Shown here: in pieces, positions 17,038-25,167 of the stretch
How positions within the stretch are numbered: position 1 is the first letter of the stretch
Layout of the letters: each line of letters starts with the position of its first letter
Assembly: GCA_938041035.1 (NCBI GenBank)
Contig: CALHYX010000027.1
Span: forward strand, 1 to 62,753
Source of the DNA: an uncultured Acidimicrobiales bacterium
Lineage (GTDB): Bacteria; Actinomycetota; Acidimicrobiia; Acidimicrobiales; SHLQ01
Direction: 5' to 3'
DNA: 62,753 nt
Position numbers and translations under genes: made by a program
Notes under the pieces: model-generated
The model's input: only the letters and a program-made list of their open reading frames with translations
What the model was told of the DNA's origin: nothing
The model's database searches: none

Positions 17038-18132
17038 GAGAACCGGCGCGGCAACCGGGCGGCATCCCATCGCCTCCGCCAGGAGTTCGTAGCTGCGCAC
17101 CCGAGCGGCGTGATCCCACACGATGGTGACCGCCATGACCTCGTCGGCGCCGTACCGCTCCGCCAGGTCGGTCACGCCGGCTCGCACCGTTTCGGGAGAT
17201 CCCACGATGAGTGACTTCCGCTCGGTGTCCACCACGCGCAGGGCGTCGAGTCGGCGGACCCCCTCCGGAGCGGGCACCGGGCCGGACAGCCCCTGCCTTC
17301 GCCATTGACGCACGCTCGACGCCAGCACCTCGGCTTCTTCGTCGGTGTCGGCACAGATGATGCCGGCGGCGACCAACACCTCGGGCTCACCGTGCCGGGT
17401 CGACGGCGAGTACTGCTCCCGGTAGGCCCGGGCAACCGCGGCGCCGTCGCCCCGGGCGATGAAGTCGGCAAACGCCAGGGGCAAGCCGAAGTGGGCGGCA
17501 AACGATGCGCTGTCGGCACTCGACGCCAGCAGCCACAACGGCGGTGCCGGCGCGGCTACCGTCGGCGCCGGCGTCGCCCGCACCCGCCCTCGAAACGGGC
17601 TGTCCTCGTGGAGGTCATCGTGCAGGAAGCCGTTGAGTTCTCGCACCATCGCCGGGTACTGCTCGACATCGGCGGGCTCATGGTTCTGCGCCAGGGCGTA
17701 CGCGGTGACCGGGTCGCTACCCGGCGCACGACCCACGGCCAGGTCGATGCGGTCCGGGTGGAGCGCAGCGAGGAGGCGGAAGGTCTCGGCGACCTTGTAC
17801 GGGGCGTAGTGGCTGAGCATCACTCCCCCGCTGCCGACGCGAATCGTTGAGGTTGCCGTCGCGATGTGACCGATGAGAATCTCCGGCGCCGACCCGGCGA
17901 GACCATCGGTGTTGTGGTGTTCGGCGACCCAGTAACGGTGATAGCCCAAGGCTTCGCACCGGGCCGCGAGATCGATCGAGTTACGCAGGGCCACCGTGGG
18001 CGACTCCCCGACGGGGATCGGGGTTTGGTCGAGCACACTGACCCGCGGCATTTCGGTGGCATCGGTGTCGGTGTCGTCGACTTGCCCGGCATCGGAGGGC
18101 GCGGCAAAGGCGGGCACGGCATCGGTTTCCAT
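17035..18132 (-). CDS. LLM-class flavin-dependent oxidoreductase
   Basis: This 365-residue bacterial-luciferase-like monooxygenase would use reduced flavin (FMNH2 or F420) to oxidise an organic substrate. Recognisable blocks are VSVLDQTPIPVGES, YHRYWVAEHHNTDGLAGSAP, IRVGSGGVMLSHYAPYKVAE and RIDLAVGRAPGSD, typical of the group-1 LLM proteins. An N-terminal acidic extension of about 28 residues precedes the conserved start at MPRVSVLDQ. The upstream ATG at 18132 is kept because a -10-like GATACT lies 6 nt before it. It is divergent from an aldo/keto reductase, with 92 bp between the starts. Confidence 0.85.
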   Translation of the reverse strand: METDAVPAFAAPSDAGQVDDTDTDATEMPRVSVLDQTPIPVGESPTVALRNSIDLAARCEALGYHRYWVAEHHNTDGLAGSAPEILIGHIATATSTIRVGSGGVMLSHYAPYKVAETFRLLAALHPDRIDLAVGRAPGSDPVTAYALAQNHEPADVEQYPAMVRELNGFLHDDLHEDSPFRGRVRATPAPTVAAPAPPLWLLASSADSASFAAHFGLPLAFADFIARGDGAAVARAYREQYSPSTRHGEPEVLVAAGIICADTDEEAEVLASSVRQWRRQGLSGPVPAPEGVRRLDALRVVDTERKSLIVGSPETVRAGVTDLAERYGADEVMAVTIVWDHAARVRSYELLAEAMGCRPVAAPVL

Positions 18133-18138
18133 CGCACC

Positions 18139-18144
18139 AGTATC
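18139..18144 (-). promoter_or_regulatory. -10-like GATACT for LLM oxidoreductase
   Basis: GATACT on the minus strand lies 6 nt before ATG 18132; one mismatch to TANNNT. Confidence 0.4.
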
Positions 18145-18211
18145 GTCGCCGCCCCGGAGATCACAACGCCTTCGATTCTGGGCATGAATTTCCGGCCTTG
18201 CGGTCTCGGCA

Positions 18212-18217
18212 TAGGGT
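18212..18217 (+). promoter_or_regulatory. -10-like TAGGGT for aldo/keto reductase
   Basis: TAGGGT lies 7 nt before ATG 18225 and supports that start over an in-frame start 27 nt upstream. Confidence 0.55.
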
Positions 18218-18224
18218 CGTAGGC

Positions 18225-19145
18225 ATGGATGACCCGTCGCCCGACCAGTCCGCCTCTCGTCCAGCGGGGTCGGTGCCGCGCGCGATGTTCGGCGCCACCG
18301 GCCACGAGAGCAGCCGGGTCGTGTTCGGCGCCGCCGCGCTCGGCCGGTGCACGCAGGAACGCGCCGACGCCACCCTCGAGATGCTGTTGCGCTTCGGGGT
18401 GAACCACCTCGATACCGCAGCTTCGTACGCCGACTCCGAACTGCGACTCGCCCCGTGGTTACAGACCCGCCGCGACGAGTTCTTTCTCGCGACCAAGACC
18501 GGAGAACGCGAAGGCGACGCGGCGCGGGCCGAGTTGGAACGGTCGCTCGAGCGACTCGGCGTCGATCATGTCGACCTGATCCAACTGCACAACCTGGTCG
18601 AGGAAGACGACTGGCAGCGCGCCCACGCGGCCGGAGGTGCCGTCGAGGCCATGGTTCAGGCCCGCGCCGAAGGGCTGGTCCACCACATCGGGGTAACGGG
18701 CCACGGGCTGCGTATCGCCGGTATGCATCGGCGCAGCCTGGCGGAGTTCGCGTTCGACTCGGTGCTGTTGCCGTACAACTTCAGCCTGCTCGACAACCCG
18801 ACCTATCGCGGCGACGTCGAGGAACTGCTGACGGAGTGCGCCGAGCGCTCCGTGGCGGTGCAGACCATCAAGTACTCGGCGCGACGGCGCTGGGCCGAAG
18901 CCGATGGCCCTCGCTTCGCCTGGTACGAACCGCTCCAGGATCCGAAGGCGGTCCGACGAGCGGCGGCCTTCGTCCTCGGCAACCCCCAGGTGTTTCTCAA
19001 CACCTCGTCGGACCTTCGGATTCTGGAGGCAACCCTGTCCGCAGCGGCGGACGGGGCGACGGTGACCGACGGCGAACTCCGCGACGACGTGGAGCGCTAC
19101 GCCATCCGTCCGTTGTTCGACGGCGGGGACCTCGAACGGATCTAA
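18225..19145 (+). CDS. Aldo/keto reductase
   Basis: This is a 306-residue NAD(P)H-dependent carbonyl reductase of the AKR TIM-barrel type. The catalytic tetrad is visible as Asp and Tyr in NHLDTAASYADSE, Lys in LATKTGER and His in LIQLHNLV. The sequence then follows the shorter, FixC-like bacterial AKR pattern, with IGVTGHG and VLLPYNFSLLDNP rather than the classic IGVSNF. The C-terminal cofactor part is less conserved. It is transcribed divergently from the LLM oxidoreductase, so the two may act on related compounds; that is inference only. Cytosolic. Confidence 0.85.
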   Translation: MDDPSPDQSASRPAGSVPRAMFGATGHESSRVVFGAAALGRCTQERADATLEMLLRFGVNHLDTAASYADSELRLAPWLQTRRDEFFLATKTGEREGDAARAELERSLERLGVDHVDLIQLHNLVEEDDWQRAHAAGGAVEAMVQARAEGLVHHIGVTGHGLRIAGMHRRSLAEFAFDSVLLPYNFSLLDNPTYRGDVEELLTECAERSVAVQTIKYSARRRWAEADGPRFAWYEPLQDPKAVRRAAAFVLGNPQVFLNTSSDLRILEATLSAAADGATVTDGELRDDVERYAIRPLFDGGDLERI

Positions 19146-19165
19146 CCCGCCGAACGCTCGGGTCG

Positions 19166-20311
19166 CTATTCGGCGGCCCGGGTGCCGCCAAACCAGCGTT
19201 GGAGCCATCCGAGGGTGACCTCGGCGCTGTGGGCGCCGGTTTCGGTGAGCAGGTTGTCGAGGTGACCGTCAAAGGCGTGGTTTTCCTCGGGATAGATCAC
19301 CAGCTCCACCTCGCCGTCGGCGGCCTCGATCGCCGCGGCGAACTCCTCGGACCGCTCCGGGGCAACGAGTCCATCGGTGCCACCGTGGAACAACAACGTC
19401 GGGCCCGACAGGTCCTCGGCGGCGGCGACCGCGTCGGCCGGAGCCGACGAGGCTGCGCCGTAGTAGTCCTCGTTCAGGAAATTCCATCCGGTGTAATAGC
19501 CGTAGTAGGCAATGATGCCGTCCGGAGCGTCGGACACCCCGGCCCAGAGCTCGCCGCCGCCGTAGAACGGATCGTCGCCGGTGGTGGCGACGATGCCCGC
19601 CAGACGGGCGCCCGCCGACCATCCGGCGACCACGATGCGGTCCGGATCGATCTCGAGATCGGCCGCGAAGATGCGGAGGTACTGGATCGCCGCCTTGACG
19701 TTCTGCTCCGGTACCGGAAACACCGGCCCGGCGATCGCGTCGGTCCCCGAGTAGTCGGCCGACTCGTGAGCGAGAAGCGTGTAGTCGATGTTCAGGGTCA
19801 CATATCCGGCGTCGAGGTAGCGCTGCTGCCACGGTTCGAGATGGGACCGTTCGCCGCCCGTACCGCCGCCGCCGTGCACCAGCACGATGGCGACGTCGCG
19901 CTGACGGGGAGGCACGCACAGGTCGCCGAAGCGCGGCGCCGACGCGAACACCGGCGTGTAGGCGACCGTCGAGCACGAGACGTCAGGGCCGCCCGGCCCC
20001 GGTGACGGCACCGCGTTGGTCGGCACCGTGTTGGTCGGCACCGGGTTGGTCGCGGGACCGTCGGTAGTTGGCCCGGTGCTGTCGAGCCCGTCACCGACGG
20101 GCAGCGTCGCCGCGACCTCGCGGGCGGCACCGGCGCCCGGCGCCGCCCCGCCCTGTTGCACCGGGGTGGACTGTTCCGCCGGGTTGGACCCGCAGCCCGA
20201 TGCGACCAGCGCCCCCACCAGCAGGAGCGCGAGCGTCGCGATCCATCGCCGACCCGGGCCGGGGCGCGTGCGGCCACGAGCGCGCGGGGAGAGAGGGGGA
20301 TCGCAGAACAC
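19166..20311 (-). CDS. Alpha/beta-hydrolase lipoprotein (BD-FAE-like esterase)
   Basis: This is a 381-residue exported serine esterase. A basic N-terminus and hydrophobic run end in a lipobox (LVASGC), so it is a predicted lipoprotein. A low-complexity linker contains a PTN(T/A)VP repeat encoded by 15-bp direct repeats near 20010-20060. The hydrolase domain has the oxyanion HGGGG (VLVHGGGGTGG), the nucleophile GWSAG and the late His in ENHAFDGH. The start is uncertain: GTG at 20311 gives a good lipoprotein signal, and longer in-frame starts exist. A 10-bp palindrome (ACAACGTTGT, 20310-20319) covers this start. Divergent from the PAP2-like gene. Confidence 0.75.
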   Translation of the reverse strand: MFCDPPLSPRARGRTRPGPGRRWIATLALLLVGALVASGCGSNPAEQSTPVQQGGAAPGAGAAREVAATLPVGDGLDSTGPTTDGPATNPVPTNTVPTNAVPSPGPGGPDVSCSTVAYTPVFASAPRFGDLCVPPRQRDVAIVLVHGGGGTGGERSHLEPWQQRYLDAGYVTLNIDYTLLAHESADYSGTDAIAGPVFPVPEQNVKAAIQYLRIFAADLEIDPDRIVVAGWSAGARLAGIVATTGDDPFYGGGELWAGVSDAPDGIIAYYGYYTGWNFLNEDYYGAASSAPADAVAAAEDLSGPTLLFHGGTDGLVAPERSEEFAAAIEAADGEVELVIYPEENHAFDGHLDNLLTETGAHSAEVTLGWLQRWFGGTRAAE

Positions 20312-20392
20312 AACGTTGTTTCGGCGTTTCCGTCGCCGACCTGAATGCTCTCCGCACGTCGTTCGGCGACGCCGCAACCCGAACGCCAGCGC

Positions 20393-20398
20393 TAAGGT
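20393..20398 (+). promoter_or_regulatory. -10-like TAAGGT for PAP2-like gene
   Basis: TAAGGT lies 7 nt before ATG 20406, with no ribosome binding site. Confidence 0.6.
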
Positions 20399-20405
20399 TG
20401 GGCCC

Positions 20406-21251
20406 ATGTGGCTGCCGTGGGACTACGCCGCGGTCATCGCCGCCGTACTGGCCGTCGCCGCCTTCGCCACCCACCACAGCCCCGAGCCACGGGCCCGACG
20501 ATCCGCACCGGTACTGCGCGAGCTCACCATCCTGTTCACGCTGTACGCGCTCTGGCAGCTGGCCGGCCGGCTGTCGGTCCTGAAGATCGACGGAGCCATC
20601 GACGCCGGCCGCTGGATCTGGGAGTTCCAACAGCGCATCGGGCTTCCCGACGAGGCGGCCTGGCAGGCCGCCGTGCTCGACCACCCGATCATCGTCCAAG
20701 CGGCGAACATCTACTACGGCGGCGCCCACGTTCCCGCCATGGGCGTGTTCCTGGTCTGGCTGTTCTTTCGCCACCGCGAGCACTACGCCCGCTGGCGCAC
20801 GACCCTTGCCCTGCTCACCGCTGGCTGCCTGCTCATCCAGCTGTACCCCGTGGCCCCGCCGCGCTTCCTGCCCGATCTCGGGTTCGTCGACACCGGTGAA
20901 CTGTACGGGCAGTCGGTGTACGCCAGCTTCGGCAGCACGGTGGCCGGCCAACTCCAGGCCATGCCGTCGTTACACGCCGGATGGGCAATCCTCATCGCCT
21001 GGGCCGCCATCGAAGTGAGCCCGCATCGGTGGCGATGGGCGACGTTGCTGCACCCCGTTCTCACGCTCCTGGTGATCGTCGTCACCGGGAACCACTTCTG
21101 GTTGGACGCGATAGCGGCACTCGCGGTCATGCTCGTGGCGATGGGCGGTCAACGCATCGCCCGCCGATGGCGCCGATCAGCCGCGGACGAGCTCGAGGAT
21201 CCGGCCCGCGCCGTGCTCGACCACCAGAACCCGATCTCGGTCGACGGTTAG
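20406..21251 (+). CDS. PAP2-like membrane phosphatase / inositolphosphotransferase-type protein
   Basis: This 281-residue integral membrane protein has about six hydrophobic helices. The PAP2-type active-site blocks are QLYPVAPPRFLPD, AMPSLHAGWA (PSxH) and TGNHFWLDAIAAL (distal His and Asp). This arrangement matches the PAP2_3/inositolphosphotransferase group that transfers or removes phospho-head groups of lipids. Its substrate may be a phospholipid or a polyprenyl phosphate. The last about 24 residues are encoded antisense to the end of the neighbouring beta-propeller gene, an unusually long convergent overlap of 75 bp. Confidence 0.8.
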   Translation: MWLPWDYAAVIAAVLAVAAFATHHSPEPRARRSAPVLRELTILFTLYALWQLAGRLSVLKIDGAIDAGRWIWEFQQRIGLPDEAAWQAAVLDHPIIVQAANIYYGGAHVPAMGVFLVWLFFRHREHYARWRTTLALLTAGCLLIQLYPVAPPRFLPDLGFVDTGELYGQSVYASFGSTVAGQLQAMPSLHAGWAILIAWAAIEVSPHRWRWATLLHPVLTLLVIVVTGNHFWLDAIAALAVMLVAMGGQRIARRWRRSAADELEDPARAVLDHQNPISVDG

Positions 21252-22256
21252 GTGCTGGGGCCGGTCGAGCCCGGACACCACCACCGTTCGCTCGCCGGTG
21301 CGCCGGTCGATTGCCACCACGGTCTCGTCACCCCACAACGCCACCAGAAGTGTCTCGTCGTCCCAGGGTGCCACCACGATCGAGGTCGGTGTCGCGCCCT
21401 CCCCGAACAGGGTGAGCGAGCCGGGGGGAGCGGCACAAAGAGCTTCGGTACCGCCGAACTCGACGACGGGCCGATTGTCGTCGACGCACCGGGGCCATCC
21501 GTGATCCGCGCCCGGACGCACGGCCACCACCTCGCCGACAGCGGGCGTCCCGTCGTAGGACCCGTCGGCGATCTCGGTGACCCACAGCGTTCCGTCGGCA
21601 TCGAACACATGGGCATAGGCGTGTTTGAACCCGCTCGCGACCACCTCGGATTCACCGCCCGCATCGACGCGAAGGAGCGCCGCCGAACCCGCCGCGGCCC
21701 GGTCACCCTCGCGCCGACCCGAGGTGTTGTAGAGCAGGTCGCCATCCGGCGTGACGGTCAGGGTCCCCTCGGACCGCCCGTTGTACGGCAGGTCGTCGGC
21801 CACCACGTCGAGCGCCGCAGCCGCCAGCTCCGTCGCGGCCTCCACAACCCGGGAGTCGCTCACCCGCGAGAGCCGGCGCTCCTCCATCACCCAGATCGTT
21901 CGGTCGGGACCGGTACCGGTCACCGCGACTCCCGTCGGCTTGGCCAGGCCGCCGATCAGCACCCGGTCGACGCCGAAGTCGGGATCGAGAGCCAGCACCT
22001 GACCGGTGGCGGCATCCTCGTCACCGTTGAGCTGAGCGAGGAGCCATCCGTCCTCGGCGCTACCGCGCGCGTGCAGCTGGGTCGGCGAGGAAAACCCGGA
22101 GGCGATGCTCGCCACGCGAAACCCCGGTGCCGCGGTCACTCCGACCGGCGGCGCCACGGTCGAGTCCTCCGCCGCGCCTCCGCAGCCGGCCACCACAAGG
22201 GCCGCGACGGCGGCGGCCAACAGCTGTCGCCGCGCCGACGCCGGCGACCGACTCAC
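21177..22256 (-). CDS. Beta-propeller lipoprotein (PQQ-glucose-dehydrogenase/NHL-like)
   Basis: This is a 359-residue exported protein. GTG at 22256 overlaps the upstream stop (GTGA) and starts a lipoprotein signal (RRQLLAAAVAALVVAGCGG). The mature part has repeated propeller blades: LIGGLAKPTGVAVTGTG, LTVTPDGDLLYNTSGR, GFKHAYAHVFDADGTLWVTE and GADHGWPRC. The last two resemble sugar dehydrogenase (GDH)/sorbosone dehydrogenase proteins. I cannot see enough PQQ ligands to claim dehydrogenase activity, so a ligand-binding or lactonase role is possible. It is co-transcribed with the APH-like kinase. Confidence 0.75.
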   Translation of the reverse strand: MSRSPASARRQLLAAAVAALVVAGCGGAAEDSTVAPPVGVTAAPGFRVASIASGFSSPTQLHARGSAEDGWLLAQLNGDEDAATGQVLALDPDFGVDRVLIGGLAKPTGVAVTGTGPDRTIWVMEERRLSRVSDSRVVEAATELAAAALDVVADDLPYNGRSEGTLTVTPDGDLLYNTSGRREGDRAAAGSAALLRVDAGGESEVVASGFKHAYAHVFDADGTLWVTEIADGSYDGTPAVGEVVAVRPGADHGWPRCVDDNRPVVEFGGTEALCAAPPGSLTLFGEGATPTSIVVAPWDDETLLVALWGDETVVAIDRRTGERTVVVSGLDRPQHLTVDRDRVLVVEHGAGRILELVRG

Positions 22257-23320
22257 GAAGCGAACAGGCTCTGCAGCACGGTGATGCCGGGGTTGTTGAG
22301 TGCAAACCCGGCGTCCCAGTTGTCCGGGTCGAGTCGGTGCATGTTCTTCGACATCATCACCATGATGAGGCAGAAGTGGAATGCGGCCAGTCGCTCGTAG
22401 AAGTCGAGATGTTCGACCGAACGCCCGACCTGCTGCTCCCATCGAAGGACCGTCTCGTCCCGGGTGAGGAACCCGTCGGGGAGCGCGACGCCGATCCCCT
22501 CGGTATGGAACCGCTGCATGAAGTTCCACCAGCCGAGATCGGATTCGGCGTTGGCGATCGCCGCCATCTCCCAGTCGAACACCCCGACGCAGGCGAGGTC
22601 GGCAAACATTTGGTTGCCCGGGCGGGCGTCGCCCCAGGTGAGTTCGAGCCGGTGGCCGTCGTCGGGCCAGGCGGCCTCGAGCTGGGCCCAGGCATCTTCG
22701 AGTACCGGGTGGGCAAGGTCGGCGAGGGCCCAGTTTCGGTAGTGATCGAAGTAGCCGCGCAACTGGACCGGTCCGGTCGGACCGTGTTCGGGCCGGTCGA
22801 GATGGTCGAAGCCGTTGGCCCGCCAGTCGACCCGGTTGATTCGGGCCAGGGCATCGATCCCGCTCTCGAACAGCGTCCGCCGGTCGGCCGCTTCGAGGTC
22901 CATCACCCAACCGTCCATGGCGTACGGCGGCGAGTCGGGCGGCACCTGACCGTCCAGGCGATCCATCACGAAGAAGGGCTGGCCCAGCACTGCTCCCGTC
23001 GGCTCCGCCCAGCGGGTGCGAGGAACGGGAACGTCGCTGCAAGCACCCAGCAACCGCATCGTCTCGAACTGCTGGGCGATGACATCGATATGGGGAAACA
23101 ACCCGTAGTCGACCGGTTGGGCGCGCAGCACGAAACGACCCGAACCCCCGGGGGCGTCGGACCAGGACGCATCGAAGAGGAAGGTCTCGTTCGAGAACCC
23201 CGACGACTGCGGTACGACGAGATCGGTGACCTCGACCCGCTCTTCGTGCAGCACATCCTCGAGCCAACGCCGCAGGATGACACCGACCTCTTCGGGATTG
23301 CGTTGACCAGCTACCGGCAT
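22253..23320 (-). CDS. APH-like phosphotransferase (aminoglycoside phosphotransferase superfamily)
   Basis: This is a 355-residue kinase-like protein. The Brenner-type loop is present as LTWGDARPGNQMF, with Trp in place of the usual His before Gly-Asp; this is seen in ACAD10-type and other non-resistance members. The DFG-equivalent is VGVFDWEMA. The early hinge FFVMDRLDGQVPP is also typical. Such proteins often phosphorylate small hydroxylated metabolites or fatty-acid derivatives rather than drugs, and I would not call it a resistance gene. First gene of a two-gene operon. A -10-like AATGCT lies 6 nt before the ATG. Confidence 0.8.
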   Translation of the reverse strand: MPVAGQRNPEEVGVILRRWLEDVLHEERVEVTDLVVPQSSGFSNETFLFDASWSDAPGGSGRFVLRAQPVDYGLFPHIDVIAQQFETMRLLGACSDVPVPRTRWAEPTGAVLGQPFFVMDRLDGQVPPDSPPYAMDGWVMDLEAADRRTLFESGIDALARINRVDWRANGFDHLDRPEHGPTGPVQLRGYFDHYRNWALADLAHPVLEDAWAQLEAAWPDDGHRLELTWGDARPGNQMFADLACVGVFDWEMAAIANAESDLGWWNFMQRFHTEGIGVALPDGFLTRDETVLRWEQQVGRSVEHLDFYERLAAFHFCLIMVMMSKNMHRLDPDNWDAGFALNNPGITVLQSLFAS

Positions 23321-23326
23321 GGGCTC

Positions 23327-23332
23327 AGCATT
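23327..23332 (-). promoter_or_regulatory. -10-like AATGCT for APH-like kinase
   Basis: AATGCT on the minus strand lies 6 nt before ATG 23320; one mismatch to TANNNT. Confidence 0.35.
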
Positions 23333-23362
23333 TCAGCAACGGGCGACGGCGGCGAGTTTTCG

Positions 23363-25126
23363 TCAGGTGCGATGGGGCCGGCCCTCGACCCAGGTCAGGA
23401 AGTCCGCCCGGTCCCAGGTGTTGATCACGAGGTCGCGCGGCGCCCAGCCCCGCTGGGCGGTCTGCACCCCGTACTCCATGCGCCCGAGCTCGGAGGTGTG
23501 GTGGCTGTCGGTGTTGATCACCAACTTCACCCCCCGGTCCACCGCTCTGCGAACGACATCGGAGGCGGCATCGAGTCGTTGCAGCGCACCGTTGACCTCC
23601 AGCGCGACGTCGAAGTGCAGCAGAGCGTCGAGGACCGCGTCGACGTCGAACTCGATGCCCGGCCGACGACCGATGTAGCGCCCGCTGAGATGCCCGATCG
23701 AATTCACGGTCGGGTCCGAGATGGCGGCGACGAGGCGGTCGGTCTGCACGTTGGGTTTCTGGTCGTAGTGCGAGTGCACGGACGCAACCGTGTAGTCGAA
23801 AAGAGCGCGGAAATCGTCGTCGTAGTCGAGCCCGCCGGAAGCGCCGATGTTGAGCTCGCATCCCCACATCAGCAACATGTTCGGGTGATCCTTCTGCACC
23901 CGTGAGATGTGATCGCGGTGTTCGAGCATCTCCTCCGCAGTCGATCCGTTGATCGCCAGATCGACGCCGTGATCGGTGATCGCCAAAAAGTCGTACCCGT
24001 TGTCCTCGGCGACCTTCACCATGTCCTCGACCGACGAACGCCCGTCTCCGGAGCGGGCCGTGTGGTAGTGGAGGTCGGCGTGAATGTGCCGGCGCTGGAT
24101 GAGCTCGGGCATCGAGTCGCCCGCCGCCGCGTCGACCTCGCCCTGCCCTTCGCGCATGGGCGGCGCGATGAACGCCAAATCGAGGGCCGAGTAGATCTCC
24201 TCCTCGGTCTTGCTGGCGACCACCGGCCGGGCATCGCCTTCCAGCGTTTCGTCCGAGGTGTCGATGAGCCCGTATTCGTTCAGGGTCATGTTGCGGTCGA
24301 GCGCCCGTTGCCGCAACGCGATGTTGTGGGCTTTCGAACCGGTGAAGTACAGCGTGGCGGCGCCGAACTGAGCCGGTTCGACGACCCGCACGTCGACCTG
24401 GAGTCCCGTGCGGGTGAGGAACGATGTCTTGGTCTCGCCGTTTACGACCAGGTCGTCGACCTCGGGGTGGGCGACCACCGCGGCCATCACTTTGGCGGGC
24501 TTCTTCGAGGACACCGTGATGTCGATGTCGCCGATGGTCTCGGACATGCGGCGCAGGCTGCCGCAGTAGGCGACGTCGACCACCCCGGCGACGTCGCGGA
24601 GATCGGCGACCAGTCGCTCGGCGAGCGGCATGGCATCGGCGATCGGCGTGCGCCGGTCCTTTCCGGAAAGCCCGAGCCGATCGATTGCCTTGCCGATCTT
24701 GGCCTCGCTCGTCTCGCCCAGACCGGGGAGGGTGCGCAGCTTTTCCTCGGCGATCGCGGCCCGCAATCCGTCGACGTCCTCGACGCCGAGTTCGGAGCGT
24801 ACCAGCTTGAGCGTCTTGGGGCCGATCCCCGGGATTCGGGTCAGTTCGACGAACCCGGGGGGATACTTCTCGCGCAGCTTGTCGACCTTGTCGACCGAGC
24901 CGGTGTCGACCAGCTCCCGGATCTTGCTCGCCGTGGCTTTGCCCACGCCCTTGATCTTGGTGAGTTCCCCGACCTTGAGTTCGGTGACGTCGTCGCCGTG
25001 GGCCTCGATGGCCAGCTTGGCGTTCTCATAGGCCCGCACCTTGAACGACTGCGGGCTCTCCTCCTCGAGGGTGGTCAGGGTGATCAGCTCGCTCAGCATG
25101 GCGAGCACGTCTCGATTGGTTGCCAT
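23363..25126 (-). CDS. polX: DNA polymerase/3'-5' exonuclease PolX
   Basis: This 587-residue family X DNA polymerase acts in base-excision and gap repair. The order is an N-terminal 8-kDa-like region, helix-hairpin-helix motifs (KIKGVGKATASKI, TRIPGIGPKTLK, LPGLGETSEAKI), and the polymerase palm with GSLRR then the catalytic pair in IGDIDIT and the third Asp in VDVRVV. The C-terminal PHP exonuclease domain keeps its metal ligands (HADLHYHTARS, LAITDHG, GCELNI, ASVHSHY, NTDSHH). Length and layout match bacterial PolX. The start at 25126 is the ATG giving the family N-terminus, with TACGAT 5 nt upstream. Divergent from the NUDIX gene. Confidence 0.95.
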   Translation of the reverse strand: MATNRDVLAMLSELITLTTLEEESPQSFKVRAYENAKLAIEAHGDDVTELKVGELTKIKGVGKATASKIRELVDTGSVDKVDKLREKYPPGFVELTRIPGIGPKTLKLVRSELGVEDVDGLRAAIAEEKLRTLPGLGETSEAKIGKAIDRLGLSGKDRRTPIADAMPLAERLVADLRDVAGVVDVAYCGSLRRMSETIGDIDITVSSKKPAKVMAAVVAHPEVDDLVVNGETKTSFLTRTGLQVDVRVVEPAQFGAATLYFTGSKAHNIALRQRALDRNMTLNEYGLIDTSDETLEGDARPVVASKTEEEIYSALDLAFIAPPMREGQGEVDAAAGDSMPELIQRRHIHADLHYHTARSGDGRSSVEDMVKVAEDNGYDFLAITDHGVDLAINGSTAEEMLEHRDHISRVQKDHPNMLLMWGCELNIGASGGLDYDDDFRALFDYTVASVHSHYDQKPNVQTDRLVAAISDPTVNSIGHLSGRYIGRRPGIEFDVDAVLDALLHFDVALEVNGALQRLDAASDVVRRAVDRGVKLVINTDSHHTSELGRMEYGVQTAQRGWAPRDLVINTWDRADFLTWVEGRPHRT

Positions 25127-25131
25127 GCCCG

Positions 25132-25137
25132 CATCGT
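25132..25137 (-). promoter_or_regulatory. -10-like TACGAT for polX
   Basis: TACGAT on the minus strand lies 5 nt before ATG 25126. Only 18 bp separate it from the opposing -10 of the NUDIX gene. Confidence 0.45.
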
Positions 25138-25155
25138 AGGCCGCCGCCAAAATGT

Positions 25156-25161
25156 GAGACT
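25156..25161 (+). promoter_or_regulatory. -10-like GAGACT for NUDIX gene
   Basis: GAGACT lies 6 nt before GTG 25168; one mismatch to TANNNT. Confidence 0.4.
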
Positions 25162-25167
25162 GGCCGG

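Noticed and set aside
20310..20319. Palindrome ACAACGTTGT over the esterase start
   Set aside because: Only 10 bp, single, and not centred on a visible promoter; noted within the gene but not claimed as an operator.
22253..23320. Antibiotic-resistance kinase
   Set aside because: Only the general APH fold is present; the altered Brenner loop (WGD) and context do not support drug resistance.
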